Shown one piece after another: positions 1-9,515 of a stretch of 64,000 nucleotides of DNA; within the stretch, counting starts at the first letter, position 1, and the number at the start of each line of letters is the position of its first letter. The notes under the pieces were generated by a model. It did no database searches and was not told the origin of the DNA. It saw nothing but the letters and a program-made list of their open reading frames with translations. Origin of the DNA: Actinoallomurus sp040655075 (GTDB lineage Bacteria > Actinomycetota > Actinomycetes > Streptosporangiales > Streptosporangiaceae); NCBI RefSeq assembly GCF_040655075.1, contig NZ_JBFAJC010000005.1:341369-405368 (forward strand). Reading direction: 5' to 3'. The position numbers and the translations under genes are program-made.

Positions 1-2
1 TA

Positions 3-1310
3 CATGATGTGGTCGTCGTCCAGCTCACCAGAAGAAGCTCGGGGTGGCAGGAACTACCGATCGGCGCCAGGCTTCAGTCGATGACCGGCCTTGACGCGCT
101 GCCCCGCCTGCACGCGGCATCCGCTATCGCCATCGGCGCATTGCTGGCGCTGGCGTTGGCGGTCGTCGTCAGCCATGTGATGGTCGGCGACCGCGTCGCA
201 CTGGACTGGTTCATACTCGCGGGCGCGACCGTCGCGGTAGCCGGGCTGTGTGTTCCGCACCAGTTCTTCAGAACCTACGGTTACCTTCCCGCGGTGTTCC
301 TCGCTTTGCTGCTCGGCGTGGTCGTCGGCAGATTCGCTCGTGCGGGATTGGCCGGCCGTTATGGACCAAATCTCAACGTGGTGGCCTTGAGGCGTACGGC
401 GACGGTGATTCTTTTGATCGTCGGCTACGTCGCCGTCCTGGCGCAAATCGGATACACGCGCAACTTTACCTCCAAGTACGTCGACTCTGGGCGTACGCTT
501 TCCCCCTATATCCGCCCAGGCGCATGTGTGGTATCGGATGGCGCCTCAGCCCTGATCGAGGCCGATCGTCTCGTCGCGGCCCGGCGTTGTCCCGCGACGG
601 TCGACGTCTACGGGCAGTGGCTCGCGGCAAACCCGGCGCACCCGCCCCCGTACATCGGACCATTCGAGCCGCGGCTTATTCGGACCTGGGAGTCGGCCAT
701 AAGCCAAGCCGACTACGTCCTTCTGGCCGGCCCGCAATCGACCTTCGTACCCTGGACGGTCGGGTTGCACTCGTATTTCTGGTCACACTATGCGCTGATA
801 TACATAGGGCCCGGCGGCTGCCTCTTCCAGAAGATAGAAACCCTCAACCCGAAAACCCTTCCGCCTGGATCCGCAGATCGACTGCTCGCAGCGGGGATCT
901 CTGCCCAGCGAGCCGCCGACACGGCGGACGCCCAGATCTATTACACGGCCGCGGCACGAATAGACCCACGTAACGCGTTGACCCACTTCGACCTCGGCAC
1001 CATCTTCCAGGGGAACGGGAACGCCGTCGGTGCGCAGAGCGAATACAAGCGTACCCTCGCCATCAATCCGCGCTTTGGCGGAGCGCTCTATAATATGGGC
1101 GTACTGCTGGCCGCGACCAGGCCGGCCAAAGCTATTTCGTATTATCGGAGGGATTTGCGAGTCGAACCGGGCCACGCGGCAGCAAATCTCAACCTTGGCC
1201 TGCTACTCGTAAGGCAGGGCGAGACCAGCCGAGGTCGAACTTTGATACGGAAAGCGATTCGCCTGAATCCGGCATTTAAACAACAGCTCCCACCGGGAAT
1301 AAAACTGTAA
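3..1310 (+). CDS. Membrane glycosyltransferase-like protein with C-terminal TPRs (5' truncated by window edge)
   Basis: The reading frame is already open at the left edge, so this is the 3' part of a longer gene. About 430 residues are visible. The first ~150 hold three or four hydrophobic helices, including a stretch (VPHQFFRTYGYLPAVFLALL) typical of the last helices of PMT/GT39-type polyprenyl-phosphate-sugar glycosyltransferases. A soluble region then follows whose VVSDGASALIEADRL pattern recalls the extracytoplasmic tail of those enzymes. Residues ~290-425 form TPR-like repeats (DPRNALTHFDLG, NPRFGGALYNMG, EPGHAAANLNLG). Sugar transfer to a lipid or protein at the membrane is inferred from family resemblance; the catalytic N-terminus lies outside the window. 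The sequence is slightly less GC-rich than its neighbours. Confidence 0.6.
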   Translation, partial: HDVVVVQLTRRSSGWQELPIGARLQSMTGLDALPRLHAASAIAIGALLALALAVVVSHVMVGDRVALDWFILAGATVAVAGLCVPHQFFRTYGYLPAVFLALLLGVVVGRFARAGLAGRYGPNLNVVALRRTATVILLIVGYVAVLAQIGYTRNFTSKYVDSGRTLSPYIRPGACVVSDGASALIEADRLVAARRCPATVDVYGQWLAANPAHPPPYIGPFEPRLIRTWESAISQADYVLLAGPQSTFVPWTVGLHSYFWSHYALIYIGPGGCLFQKIETLNPKTLPPGSADRLLAAGISAQRAADTADAQIYYTAAARIDPRNALTHFDLGTIFQGNGNAVGAQSEYKRTLAINPRFGGALYNMGVLLAATRPAKAISYYRRDLRVEPGHAAANLNLGLLLVRQGETSRGRTLIRKAIRLNPAFKQQLPPGIKL

Positions 1311-1389
1311 TGCCGGCACAAGGCGCCCAGCCCCGCCGAGACGGCGAACTCGAGTGAGTCCCGTCGGCGGTGCGCTGTATCTTGGCGCC

Positions 1390-2076
1390 ATGGATTACCT
1401 GGCCGCTCTCCGACGCGAACTCGACGCGTTCGGTGCCGCACTGGACGGTGACTTGTCCGCTTCCGTCGAGCATTGCGGTGACTGGACGCTGTTCGAGCTG
1501 GCTGCCCATATGGGAGCAGGTAACTTGTGGGTCGTCACGGCCGTGGAAGAGGGACACGGCAATGACTACGACGAGGGTGCTGCGCCTCGGGACCAGGCGG
1601 CGCTTGAGGCCTGGTACGCCGAAACGGCGAACACGCTCGTGCGGGCGCTGTCGGTCGATCCCTCGACCGATGCGTGGACGTTCTTTCCTCCGCACACGGT
1701 CGGGTTCTGGCGTCGGCGCCGCAGCCAGGAGACGCTGATGCATCGCTGGGACGCCGAGAACGCGGTCGGCTCGGCGACACCGATGGACGTCGCGCTCGCC
1801 GCCGACGGCGTCGCCGAGGTCTTCGACACCATGGCGCCCCGCATGATCGCCAGGGGGCACGCCACCGAGCCCGAGCAAGCCGTCCGGATTATCGCCACCG
1901 ATTCCGGCGGGTCCTGGACCTACGGGCCCGGCGAGCCGATAGCCGAGATCTCGGGTAGGGCCGAGGACCTGCTGCTGATGCTCTGGGGCCGGAAACCGCG
2001 GGATACGGATTCGGTGGCCTGGACCGGGGATCGCGAGGCGGGGCTGCGCGTCTTGGCCGGACCGCTGGTGCCCTGA
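1390..2076 (+). CDS. Maleylpyruvate isomerase-family (MDMPI, DinB-like) mycothiol-dependent protein
   Basis: 228 residues starting at ATG 1390 (MDYLAALRREL). An upstream in-frame start at 1354 would add residues unlike the family. The N-terminal half matches the MDMPI/DinB four-helix fold: CGDWTLFELAAHMGAGNLWV carries the conserved Trp and the His used for metal binding, and a second His lies in QETLMHRWDAENA. The C-terminal half is the usual MDMPI C domain (LLMLWGRKP). Family members are actinobacterial and use mycothiol as a thiol cofactor, but the substrate of this paralogue cannot be deduced. It stands alone, convergent with the ROK genes. Confidence 0.75.
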   Translation: MDYLAALRRELDAFGAALDGDLSASVEHCGDWTLFELAAHMGAGNLWVVTAVEEGHGNDYDEGAAPRDQAALEAWYAETANTLVRALSVDPSTDAWTFFPPHTVGFWRRRRSQETLMHRWDAENAVGSATPMDVALAADGVAEVFDTMAPRMIARGHATEPEQAVRIIATDSGGSWTYGPGEPIAEISGRAEDLLLMLWGRKPRDTDSVAWTGDREAGLRVLAGPLVP

Positions 2077-2197
2077 CCGGCTCGGATCAGGTCACGTTGG
2101 CTCTGGCGACGATCTGGCGTAGCCGAGATATCGCTGCACGCGACCACTCGGCTTCCGCGCGACCTGACCCGCCGCGAGTCGAGCGTCCGGGCCCCGT

Positions 2198-3331
2198 TCA
2201 AACCGCGCCTCGCAGGTGGGCGCCCCTGGCCAGCGCGATTCCGCCCAGTGGCTCCGCTCGGATGCCGAGTGGCGAGGGGATCACCGGTAGGTCGCCGACG
2301 GCGGGCAGCGCGGTGCGGCGTATCCCGTCCCGCATGCCGGCCAGCACGGCGGGGTGCGGTGGTACGTCGGCCGTGCTCACCACGACGCGTTCAGGGTCGA
2401 TCATGTTGGCCAGCGCGCCGAGCTGCTCGCCCAGCAACTCTCCGATACGGCCGAGCACGCGCCCGGCGGCGGTGTCTCCGGCGTCGCAGCGCCGGAACAG
2501 CTCGGTCAGTGCCAGCAGACCGCCCTTGCCGCCGGTGCTGTGCCGGGCGGCGATGTACAGCTCCATGGCCAGGCATCCGCGGGCCCCGCACACGCACGGG
2601 TGACCCATCTCGTTGATCTGGACGTGGCCGATCTCGCCGGCGTAGCCCGCGGCGCCCCGGTAGAGCCGCCCTCCGATGACCAGCGCCGAGCCGATGCCGG
2701 GAGCCAGCTTCACGTACACCAGGTCGCGGCAGCCCTGCCCGGCACCCTCGGTGATCTCGCCGACGGCGGCCAGGTTCGCGTCGTTCTCCACCGTGATCCG
2801 GACGCCGGGCAGCCGGTCCCGCAGCCACTCCGCCGGCCGGAAGCCGACCCAGTCCGGCAGGATGCCGCGGGGCTGCGGCTGGTCCCCGTCACCGACGGGA
2901 CAGGGCAGACCCAATGTAAGGCTCGTCAGCGACTCCACCGCCGAGTCCAGTGTCGTCAGGCATTCGTGCAGGAGCCGGTGGCCGCGGTCCAGCGCGCCCC
3001 TGGCGTTGAGGGCGACGTCCAGCGTCTCCTCACACTCTGCCGACGCCCCGTCATCGGCGTTCGCGACCCGGGCCCGGACGGAGTCACGCGAGAACGCGAG
3101 CGCGGCGAACATCCCCTGAGGCGGCCGCCTGCGCCAGCGCTGCGCGGGCCGTCCCCGGCCGCCGGACGCGACGGCGGGCTCGCACAGCACGGCCCCCTCC
3201 GCCTGCAGCCGGTGGAGCATGTCGGCGAGCGTCGGCCGGCTCAGCCCGCTGATCCGGACGAGGTCCGCCATCGTCACGGCGGTGTCGTACGGGATCAGCG
3301 CCAGCAGCCGGGACCTGCCCCCGCCGGTCAT
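2198..3331 (-). CDS. ROK-family transcriptional regulator (second gene of ROK pair)
   Basis: 377 residues. Residues ~12-60 form a winged helix (MADLVRISGLSRPTLADML). Residues ~75-375 are the ROK sugar-kinase fold, with the DNDAN-like catalytic loop ENDANLA (Asp184) and the ROK zinc site GEIGH (His236) plus CVCGARGC (Cys246, Cys248, Cys253). ROK regulators bind DNA through the N domain and sense sugars or sugar phosphates through the kinase-like domain. The ATG overlaps the stop of the upstream ROK gene as ATGA, so the two are translationally coupled. The neighbouring secreted esterase and GH3 enzyme suggest control of glycoside use. Whether the kinase fold is catalytically active is unknown. 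Confidence 0.82.
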   Translation of the reverse strand: MTGGGRSRLLALIPYDTAVTMADLVRISGLSRPTLADMLHRLQAEGAVLCEPAVASGGRGRPAQRWRRRPPQGMFAALAFSRDSVRARVANADDGASAECEETLDVALNARGALDRGHRLLHECLTTLDSAVESLTSLTLGLPCPVGDGDQPQPRGILPDWVGFRPAEWLRDRLPGVRITVENDANLAAVGEITEGAGQGCRDLVYVKLAPGIGSALVIGGRLYRGAAGYAGEIGHVQINEMGHPCVCGARGCLAMELYIAARHSTGGKGGLLALTELFRRCDAGDTAAGRVLGRIGELLGEQLGALANMIDPERVVVSTADVPPHPAVLAGMRDGIRRTALPAVGDLPVIPSPLGIRAEPLGGIALARGAHLRGAV

Positions 3332-4524
3332 GCGCGCGCCTGCGACGTCGGCCGGACGACCGGGACGGCGATCTCCGTCGCCCGTATGAGGGCGCCCAGG
3401 CTGCTCCCGCGTTCGCCCAGCTCACCGGCCACCAGGCGCATCCCGTCGCCCACCGCCGGATGGGTGCGCCGGTCCAGCGACTCTCGGAGTCCGGCGAGCA
3501 CCGGCTCGGCGGCGTCGGCCAGCAGTCCGCCGAGCACGACCGCGGCCGGGTTGAGCATGTTCGCGAGGTCGCCGACGACGGTGCCGATGGCCCGGCCCGC
3601 GTCGGTGAGCGCGCGCCGTACGATCGGATCGGCGTCGGCCAGCTCGATCAGCCGGGCCGGGCCGATCGTGCCGAAGGACGGCCGGAGCACTTCCAGGATC
3701 GCGACCGACGACGCCAGAGACTCCAGGCAGCGGTGGCCGCCGCACCGGCAAGCGCGGCCCGCGCCGCCGGCGGCGCCCACCGGGATGTGCCCCAGTTCTC
3801 CGGCGAGGCCGTGGAAGCCGTGGTGTACGCGTCCGGCGAGGATCAGGGCGGCGCCGATGCCGGACGAGACCTTGAGGTAAAGCAGGTCCTGAAGGCCGCG
3901 GCCGGCGCCGAGCCGGGCCTCCGCCAGCGCCCCGAGGTTGGCGTCGTTGTCGATGACGACGGGCAGCCCGAGCCGATCGCCGAGTTCGGCGGCCGGGCGG
4001 GAACCGCCCCAGCCGGGCAGGATCGAGCTGGTCACCACGCTCTGGTCGGCGGCCAGGACAGGTGCCGGAAGGCCCATGCCGACCGCGACCGGCTCCCGGG
4101 GACCCGGCAGCGGCGCGAGCGCGGCGCGGATCTCCTCCTCGGCCGCTCGCAGCGCGTCGTCCCGGCGGCCGGCCACGTCGAAGTCGATGGTGTGCTCGTT
4201 CAGCACCCGCAGGGACATGTCGGCGACGGCGACCGACAGGTGGCTGTGCCCGAAGTCGACGGCCGCGACCAGCCCGGCCGCGGAGGTGAGCGACAGCCCG
4301 GCGACCGGACGGCCCGGCCGGCGGTTCCCGGGGTCCGGGCCGGCGGTGCGCTCGGCCAGCAGCCCGGACGACAGAAGCTCCGCGACCGCGCCGGACACCG
4401 ACGACCGGGACAGCCCGGTCCGCTCGATCAGCTCCGCCCGGGTGAGGAACACCTCCCCGCGCAGCTCGTCGAGGATCAGGCGCACGGCGGTCGGCCTCCG
4501 GCTCGCCCAGGCTGAGTCGGTCAT
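3328..4524 (-). CDS. ROK-family transcriptional regulator (first gene of ROK pair)
   Basis: 398 residues from ATG 4524, which has a GGAG about 10 bases upstream; an in-frame TTG at 4530 is the alternative. The winged helix lies at residues ~10-60 (RAELIERTGLSRSSVSGAVA), followed by the ROK fold with IDNDANLG (Asp194) and zinc ligands ELGH plus CRCGGHRC (Cys259, Cys261, Cys266). A short insertion separates the zinc His from the Cys cluster. It overlaps the next ROK gene by 4 bp. The AT-rich divergent region toward the esterase gene is the obvious operator site. Two tandem ROK regulators in one operon is unusual; they may heterodimerise or sense related sugars (inference). Confidence 0.82.
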   Translation of the reverse strand: MTDSAWASRRPTAVRLILDELRGEVFLTRAELIERTGLSRSSVSGAVAELLSSGLLAERTAGPDPGNRRPGRPVAGLSLTSAAGLVAAVDFGHSHLSVAVADMSLRVLNEHTIDFDVAGRRDDALRAAEEEIRAALAPLPGPREPVAVGMGLPAPVLAADQSVVTSSILPGWGGSRPAAELGDRLGLPVVIDNDANLGALAEARLGAGRGLQDLLYLKVSSGIGAALILAGRVHHGFHGLAGELGHIPVGAAGGAGRACRCGGHRCLESLASSVAILEVLRPSFGTIGPARLIELADADPIVRRALTDAGRAIGTVVGDLANMLNPAAVVLGGLLADAAEPVLAGLRESLDRRTHPAVGDGMRLVAGELGERGSSLGALIRATEIAVPVVRPTSQARA

Positions 4525-4567
4525 ACGCAAAACTCCAGCGGATCTCCCGGCTATTACGTTCAGTATT

Positions 4568-4588
4568 TTACATTAATAATTTTCGTAA
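4568..4588. promoter_or_regulatory. Candidate ROK operator in the divergent AT-rich region
   Basis: Between the ROK genes and the esterase gene lies a strikingly A/T-rich patch. It contains TTAC-N13-GTAA arms (4568-4571 and 4585-4588) around the palindrome ATTAATAAT (4572-4580). Known ROK operators (NagC, XylR, Mlc) are A/T-rich inverted repeats, so this is a plausible site. No direct evidence is visible. Confidence 0.35.
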
Positions 4589-4791
4589 AGCGCTGGACAA
4601 AATAGGTCCTTAATTAATCTCATTGACCGGTTAGATGCTGCTACCTAGTCTCCTCTTGCAGATCGAACCGGAGTCCGGCGCCGAAGGCAACCACTCGTGA
4701 TCGGGGGCCGATTATGTCGCCACGCTGCGGAAAGCCGAAGTGACCACACCTCGGAATCCGCGGCCCAGGGCGGCTTGAGAGGCAGGTACAC

Positions 4792-6462
4792 ATGATCCGC
4801 CGACGACCGCGCCAAAGATCGATTCACTCCATCCTCATCGGGACGGCCCTCGTGCTGCCGGCCCTGTACGCAGCCCCGGCCCAGGCCGCGGCGTCCGGCG
4901 GCGGTGACCGGACCGTCGTCAGGACCGACAAGGGCCTCGTCCGGGGCAGCACGGTGCACGGTGTCGACAAGTTCCTCGGCATCCCGTTCGCGGCGCCCCC
5001 GGTCGGGGACCGCCGCCTCGCCGCACCCGCGCCCGCGCCGCGCTGGTCCGGCGTGCGCCAGGCCACGAAATTCAGCCCGGCCTGTCCACAGCTGCCGAGC
5101 GGCAACGGACCACGCTCGGAGGCCGAGGACTGCCTCTACGTCAACGTCTTCCGGCCCGCCGGGGCGCGGAGCGCGCACCGTCGGCTGCCGGTGCTGTTCT
5201 ACATCTACGGCGGCGGCCTGCAGAACGGCGGCGCCCAGCAGTACGACGGGGCGAAGATCGCCGCTGACAACAACGTCGTCGTGGTCACCGCCAACTATCG
5301 GCTGAACGTCTTCGGCCTGCTCACGCTCCCCGGGCTCAGCGGGAACTACGCGCTGCTCGACCAGCAGGCCGCGCTGCGCTGGACGCGGACGAACGTCGCG
5401 GCGTTCGGCGGCGACCCCGGCACGGTGACCGTCGGCGGCGAGTCCGCGGGCGGGATGTCGGTGTGCGCGCACCTGGCCGCACCGGGCTCGGCGGGGCTCT
5501 TCGAGCGCGCGATCGTACAGAGCGGCTCCTGCCCGTCGGTACCACGGGCGCAGGCCGAGTCGCAGGGCACCGCGTTCGCCCGCTCGGTCGGCTGCTCCGA
5601 CCCGGCCACCGTGGTGGCGTGCCTCCGCGCCAAGCCCGTCGCGGAACTCCTGGACGCGAGCACCCGCATCCAGACCTCCTTCGTGCACGGCGGTGATCCC
5701 CTGCCGACCGCACCCGCGGACGCGGTGAACACCGGCCGCTTCGCCCGGGTACCGGTGGTCATCGGCGCCAACCACGACGAGGGCCGGACCTTCGCCCTCG
5801 GGTTCCTCGGGTACACGCCGGCGCAGTACGAGGCCTGGGTCAGGTCGGTGTACGGGGACAAGGCCTCCGGGGTGCTCGAGCGCTACCCCGTCAGCGCCTA
5901 CACCGGCCCGTACGCCCCGGTCTACGCCATCGCGGCGATCATGACCGATGCCGGCCTGGTCGCCGGCATCGGGGGATGCCCGGCGCTGAGCCTCGCCCAG
6001 CAGATCGCCCGCCACACCCGCACCTACCAGTACCAGTTCGACGACCGGAAGTTCCCCGGGCTCACCCCCGGCAAACCGGAGGGGTACGAGTGGGGCGCAC
6101 CGCACGCGGGTGAGCTGCCCTACCTGTTCCCGAGCTTCGACAACGGCACGCCGATCACGCCGTACTTCACCGCCGCCCAGCGCCGGCTCGCCGACGACAT
6201 GAGTCACTACTGGGGTTCGTTCACGCGCGCCGGCACTCCCAACTCGCCGCTCCACGGCCTGGCGTACTGGCCGGATCTCAGGGCGAAGGCCGTGCTTTCG
6301 CTCCGGCCCGGTGGGCAGAACACCCGTATCTCCTTCGGCGAGTACCGCGCCGAGCACAACTGCGACTTCTGGGACGGCTTGTCGGCTCCCGGCGCCTCGG
6401 CCCGCGCGACCGACCTGATGACCGCCCGCGGCGCCGGCCTCGGAACGCCCGCTCTCGGCTGA
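4792..6462 (+). CDS. Secreted type-B carboxylesterase
   Basis: 556 residues. A signal peptide occupies residues ~1-33 (basic RRRPRQR, hydrophobic core, AQAAA cleavage region). The alpha/beta-hydrolase body carries the family landmarks: oxyanion-hole motif YIYGGGLQNG, nucleophile elbow GGESAGG with Ser218, the acidic residue in NHDEG, and the catalytic His in PHAGELPYLF. EDCLYVNVF is the classic carboxylesterase-B signature 2. The length is normal for the family. The product should hydrolyse esters outside the cell. The start is preceded by an AGGCAGG ribosome site. A GH3 gene follows 117 bp downstream on the same strand, suggesting joint processing of acylated or aryl glycosides under ROK control (inference). 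Confidence 0.9.
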   Translation: MIRRRPRQRSIHSILIGTALVLPALYAAPAQAAASGGGDRTVVRTDKGLVRGSTVHGVDKFLGIPFAAPPVGDRRLAAPAPAPRWSGVRQATKFSPACPQLPSGNGPRSEAEDCLYVNVFRPAGARSAHRRLPVLFYIYGGGLQNGGAQQYDGAKIAADNNVVVVTANYRLNVFGLLTLPGLSGNYALLDQQAALRWTRTNVAAFGGDPGTVTVGGESAGGMSVCAHLAAPGSAGLFERAIVQSGSCPSVPRAQAESQGTAFARSVGCSDPATVVACLRAKPVAELLDASTRIQTSFVHGGDPLPTAPADAVNTGRFARVPVVIGANHDEGRTFALGFLGYTPAQYEAWVRSVYGDKASGVLERYPVSAYTGPYAPVYAIAAIMTDAGLVAGIGGCPALSLAQQIARHTRTYQYQFDDRKFPGLTPGKPEGYEWGAPHAGELPYLFPSFDNGTPITPYFTAAQRRLADDMSHYWGSFTRAGTPNSPLHGLAYWPDLRAKAVLSLRPGGQNTRISFGEYRAEHNCDFWDGLSAPGASARATDLMTARGAGLGTPALG

Positions 6463-6520
6463 CCGACCCCGGCGGGTTCCGAGGTTCCCGGGCCCGCCAC
6501 AGCGCCCCGCTCAATCCACC

Positions 6521-6546
6521 GTCATCCGGGCTTTCGCCTGGATGAC
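6521..6546 (+). other. Hairpin between esterase and GH3 genes
   Basis: GTCATCCGGGC (6521-6531) and GCCTGGATGAC (6536-6546) form an 11-bp stem with one wobble pair around TTTC. No T-tract follows, so it may be an intercistronic mRNA-stability or attenuation structure rather than a full terminator. Confidence 0.4.
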
Positions 6547-6579
6547 GGCTCCCCGCCAGAGGCAAGAGAAAGGATCTCC

Positions 6580-9081
6580 ATGAGACGACCCGTCTCCCGG
6601 CGACGAACGGGCCGAGCGCTCCGCGTCACCACGCTCGCCGCGCTGATGACGCTTCTCGGCTCGGCCACGGCCGGCCCGGCCATCGCCGCCCCCGCGGCAG
6701 GGCGGTCGGCATGGTCGGCGACGGTGCGGTCGCTGGTCAGCGCCATGACGCTGGACGAGAAGCTCACGTTCGTCAGCGGTACCAGCGACCCCAAGGCCCT
6801 GGGCGAGGCCGGATACATCCCCGGCGTGAAGCGCCTGGGCATCCCCGAGCTGCGGCTGACCGACGGCCCGGCCGGTGTGCGGGTGACCGCCCACGCCACG
6901 GCGATGCCGGCGCCGGTCGCGCTGGCGTCGTCGTTCGATGAGGGGCTCGCCCGCGCCTACGGGCGGGTGATCGGACGGGACGGACGCGCGCTGGGCCAAG
7001 ACGTCCTGCTCGCCCCCATGGTCAACACCATCCGGGTGCCGTACGCGGGCCGGAACTTCGAGACGTTCAGCGAGGACCCCCTCGTCTCATCCCGGACCGT
7101 CGCCGCCGAGGTCGGCGGGATCCAGTCCCAGGGGCTGATCGCCACCGTCAAGCACTACGCCGAGAACAACCAGGAGACCGACCGCGGGGTGTTCGGCCCG
7201 GCGGTGAACGTCAACGTCGACGAGCAGACGCTGCACGAGATCGAGCTGCCGGGCTTCAACGCGGCGGTCGAGGCGGGCGCCGGCGCGGTCATGTGCTCGT
7301 ACAACAAGGTCAACGGCTCCTACGCCTGTGAGAACGAACAGCTGCTGAACTCGATCCTGAAGGAGCAGTGGGGGTTCCGCGGCTGGGTGATGTCGGACTG
7401 GGGCGCCACCCACTCCGCTGAGGCGATCACCAAGGGCCTGGACCAGGAGATGCCGGGCGACGCGTACGGCCCGATCTTCACGGCGTACTTCAAGGAGCCG
7501 CTGCGCACCGCGCTGCAGGACGGGAAGATCCCGACGTCCGCCCTCGACGAGGCGGTGGCCCGGATCCTCGGCCAGATGGAGCGGTTCGGGTTGCTCAAGA
7601 AGCAGGCGAGGCCGTCCCGCGACGCGGTGGGCGGCGCGCGGGTGGCGCAGACCGTCGCCGAGTCCGGCGCGGTCCTGCTGCGCAACCAGCACGACGCGCT
7701 GCCTCTCACCGGTGGCGCAGCGAAGAGCATCGCGGTCGTCGGCCCGACCGCCCGGACGCCGCTCGTCGGCGGCGGTGGCAGCGCCCATGTGATCCCGGAG
7801 TCCGCGAAGGCCCCCCTCGACGCGATCAAGGCACGGGCCGGAAGCGGTGCCCAGGTCGGCTACTCGGTCGGCGAGAACCTCGACGGGGTGCCGATCCCCG
7901 CGTCGGCGCTGTCGCCCGCGACGCCGATCGACCGCACCGGGGGCGACAAGGTGCCCGCCGGACAGTCGTTCTCGTACTCCGGGACCCTGACCGTGCCGGA
8001 GACCGGCGACTACCGGCTGGGCCTGCAGACGTCCGGCGGCAGCGGCACGGTGACCGTCGACGGCAAGGACGTCATCACCGCGGGCGGGTTCTTCAGCGGC
8101 AGCCTCATCCCGACCACCGACGGCCTGACCAACGCGCCGGTCACGCTGAAGCTCACCGCCGGCAGGCACACGCTCGCCGTGAAGACGACCGCGCCGGCCG
8201 ACGCGGCGCAGAGCGTACGGCTCGCCTGGTCCACGCCGCAGACCGTGCAGGCCGACATCGCCACGGCGGCCGCCACGGCGAAGAAGGCCACGACCGCGGT
8301 GGTCTTCGCCTACGACGAGGGCACCGAGGGCTCCGACCGGTCATCGCTGTCGCTGCCCGGAAACCAGAACGAGCTCATCGCCGCGGTGGCGAAGGCGAAC
8401 CCGCGTACGGTCGTGGTCCTCAACACCGGCTCGTCGGTCACCATGCCGTGGCTGGACGGCACCGCCGCCGTCCTCGACATGTACTACCCGGGTCAGGAAG
8501 GCGCCGAGGCCACCGCCCGGCTGCTGTTCGGGGACGTCGATCCGTCCGGAAAGCTCACCCAGACGTTCCCCGCCTCCGAAGCCCGTACGCCGGTCGCCGG
8601 AGACCCGAGGCGCTTTCCGGGGGTGGACCTGCAGGAGGACTACTCAGAGGGCATCTACGTCGGCTACCGCTGGTACGACAAGCAGAATGTCCGGCCGCTG
8701 TTCCCCTTCGGCCACGGTTTGTCCTACACGACCTTCTCTTACCACGGGCTTTCGGTGCGGCCGGGCCGGAACGGGCTGGAGGCGACGTTCACCGTCACGA
8801 ACACGGGGCGGCGCGCGGGACAGGAGGTGGCACAGCTCTACCTCGGTGCCGCGCCCGGTGTGTCCCAGCCCCAGGCCGTACGGTCACTCGCCGGCTTCCA
8901 GAAGATCTCCCTGCGGCCCGGTGAGTCACGTCGCGTCCGGATCGACGTGAGCGAACGCCGGCTCAGCTACTGGGACAGCACGAGTCACCGGTGGACCGTG
9001 GGCACGGGCCTGCGCGCCGTCTCCGTCGGCTCCTCCTCGGCCGACCTGCGCCTGAACACCCGCGTCGAAGTCACCCGCTGA
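6580..9081 (+). CDS. Secreted GH3 family beta-glycosidase with PA14 insert
   Basis: 833 residues. The signal peptide ends near residue 35 (GPAIAAPAA). The GH3 N-terminal barrel spans ~45-345 with the nucleophile motif GWVMSDWGA (Asp273) and the KHYAENNQE loop. The GH3 C domain is interrupted at ~455-560 by a PA14-like beta module (TGDYRLGLQTSGGSGTVTVDG) and resumes through the acid/base region (YDEGTEGSDR). A fibronectin-III-like domain closes the protein (~735-820). This layout is typical of beta-glucosidases acting on plant or natural-product glycosides. AGAAAGGA lies just before the ATG. It is followed by a strong hairpin terminator. The exact sugar specificity is not readable from sequence. 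Confidence 0.92.
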   Translation: MRRPVSRRRTGRALRVTTLAALMTLLGSATAGPAIAAPAAGRSAWSATVRSLVSAMTLDEKLTFVSGTSDPKALGEAGYIPGVKRLGIPELRLTDGPAGVRVTAHATAMPAPVALASSFDEGLARAYGRVIGRDGRALGQDVLLAPMVNTIRVPYAGRNFETFSEDPLVSSRTVAAEVGGIQSQGLIATVKHYAENNQETDRGVFGPAVNVNVDEQTLHEIELPGFNAAVEAGAGAVMCSYNKVNGSYACENEQLLNSILKEQWGFRGWVMSDWGATHSAEAITKGLDQEMPGDAYGPIFTAYFKEPLRTALQDGKIPTSALDEAVARILGQMERFGLLKKQARPSRDAVGGARVAQTVAESGAVLLRNQHDALPLTGGAAKSIAVVGPTARTPLVGGGGSAHVIPESAKAPLDAIKARAGSGAQVGYSVGENLDGVPIPASALSPATPIDRTGGDKVPAGQSFSYSGTLTVPETGDYRLGLQTSGGSGTVTVDGKDVITAGGFFSGSLIPTTDGLTNAPVTLKLTAGRHTLAVKTTAPADAAQSVRLAWSTPQTVQADIATAAATAKKATTAVVFAYDEGTEGSDRSSLSLPGNQNELIAAVAKANPRTVVVLNTGSSVTMPWLDGTAAVLDMYYPGQEGAEATARLLFGDVDPSGKLTQTFPASEARTPVAGDPRRFPGVDLQEDYSEGIYVGYRWYDKQNVRPLFPFGHGLSYTTFSYHGLSVRPGRNGLEATFTVTNTGRRAGQEVAQLYLGAAPGVSQPQAVRSLAGFQKISLRPGESRRVRIDVSERRLSYWDSTSHRWTVGTGLRAVSVGSSSADLRLNTRVEVTR

Positions 9082-9096
9082 CGGCCCGTCGCGTAC

Positions 9097-9131
9097 GGCG
9101 GCGGTCTGCCCTCACCGGGCAGGCCGCCGCC
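9097..9131 (+). terminator. Strong hairpin terminator after the GH3 gene
   Basis: A 15-bp stem (9097-9111 with 9117-9131, one G-U wobble) with a 5-nt loop starts 16 bp after the GH3 stop. It has no long U-run, as is common in actinomycetes. Confidence 0.7.
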
Positions 9132-9515
9132 TGGACCGTTGGCGCCAGGGAAACGTCGTGCGCCCACACCGTAAGCGCCACCGAAACCGCTGGACGGCGG
9201 CTTTCCGCTGAGCGGCAGGAAGTGAATTGGCCGAAAAATGCCTTCTGCTTGCCGGAAGGCGCTGGAACCGCGATGCCGTGCCATCGACCGGCTGCTAATG
9301 GTCGCGTCTCCGTGTCGCGTCGACGGCGGCCGCCGCGCGTGAGGGCGGTCATTGCGGCGGCGACGACCGCGCCGGACAGCCGGGCCTGCCTATTTTAAAG
9401 CGACCTTACCGAACACTTGCCCTATCAGCTGACTGGCGCGGGAAGCAGGATCTTAGCGCTCAAATCGGGCGCAAGTGTCCTAACGGTGCCATTTCAAGCA
9501 AGCAAGGGAGATGAC
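9132..9515 (+). other. Gene-free region; promoter and leader of the small secreted protein
   Basis: About 384 bp without a convincing gene. The last ~130 bp (9385-9515) drop in GC content (CCTATTTTAAAGCG and onward) and end with AAGGGAG just before the GTG start of the next gene, so they probably hold its promoter and 5' leader. I looked for a c-di-AMP riboswitch, common before actinobacterial secreted-protein genes, and did not see its conserved blocks. Confidence 0.4.

Noticed and set aside
9385..9515. Possible c-di-AMP (ydaO-type) riboswitch before the small secreted protein
   Set aside because: The conserved core blocks and pseudoknot arms were not found.
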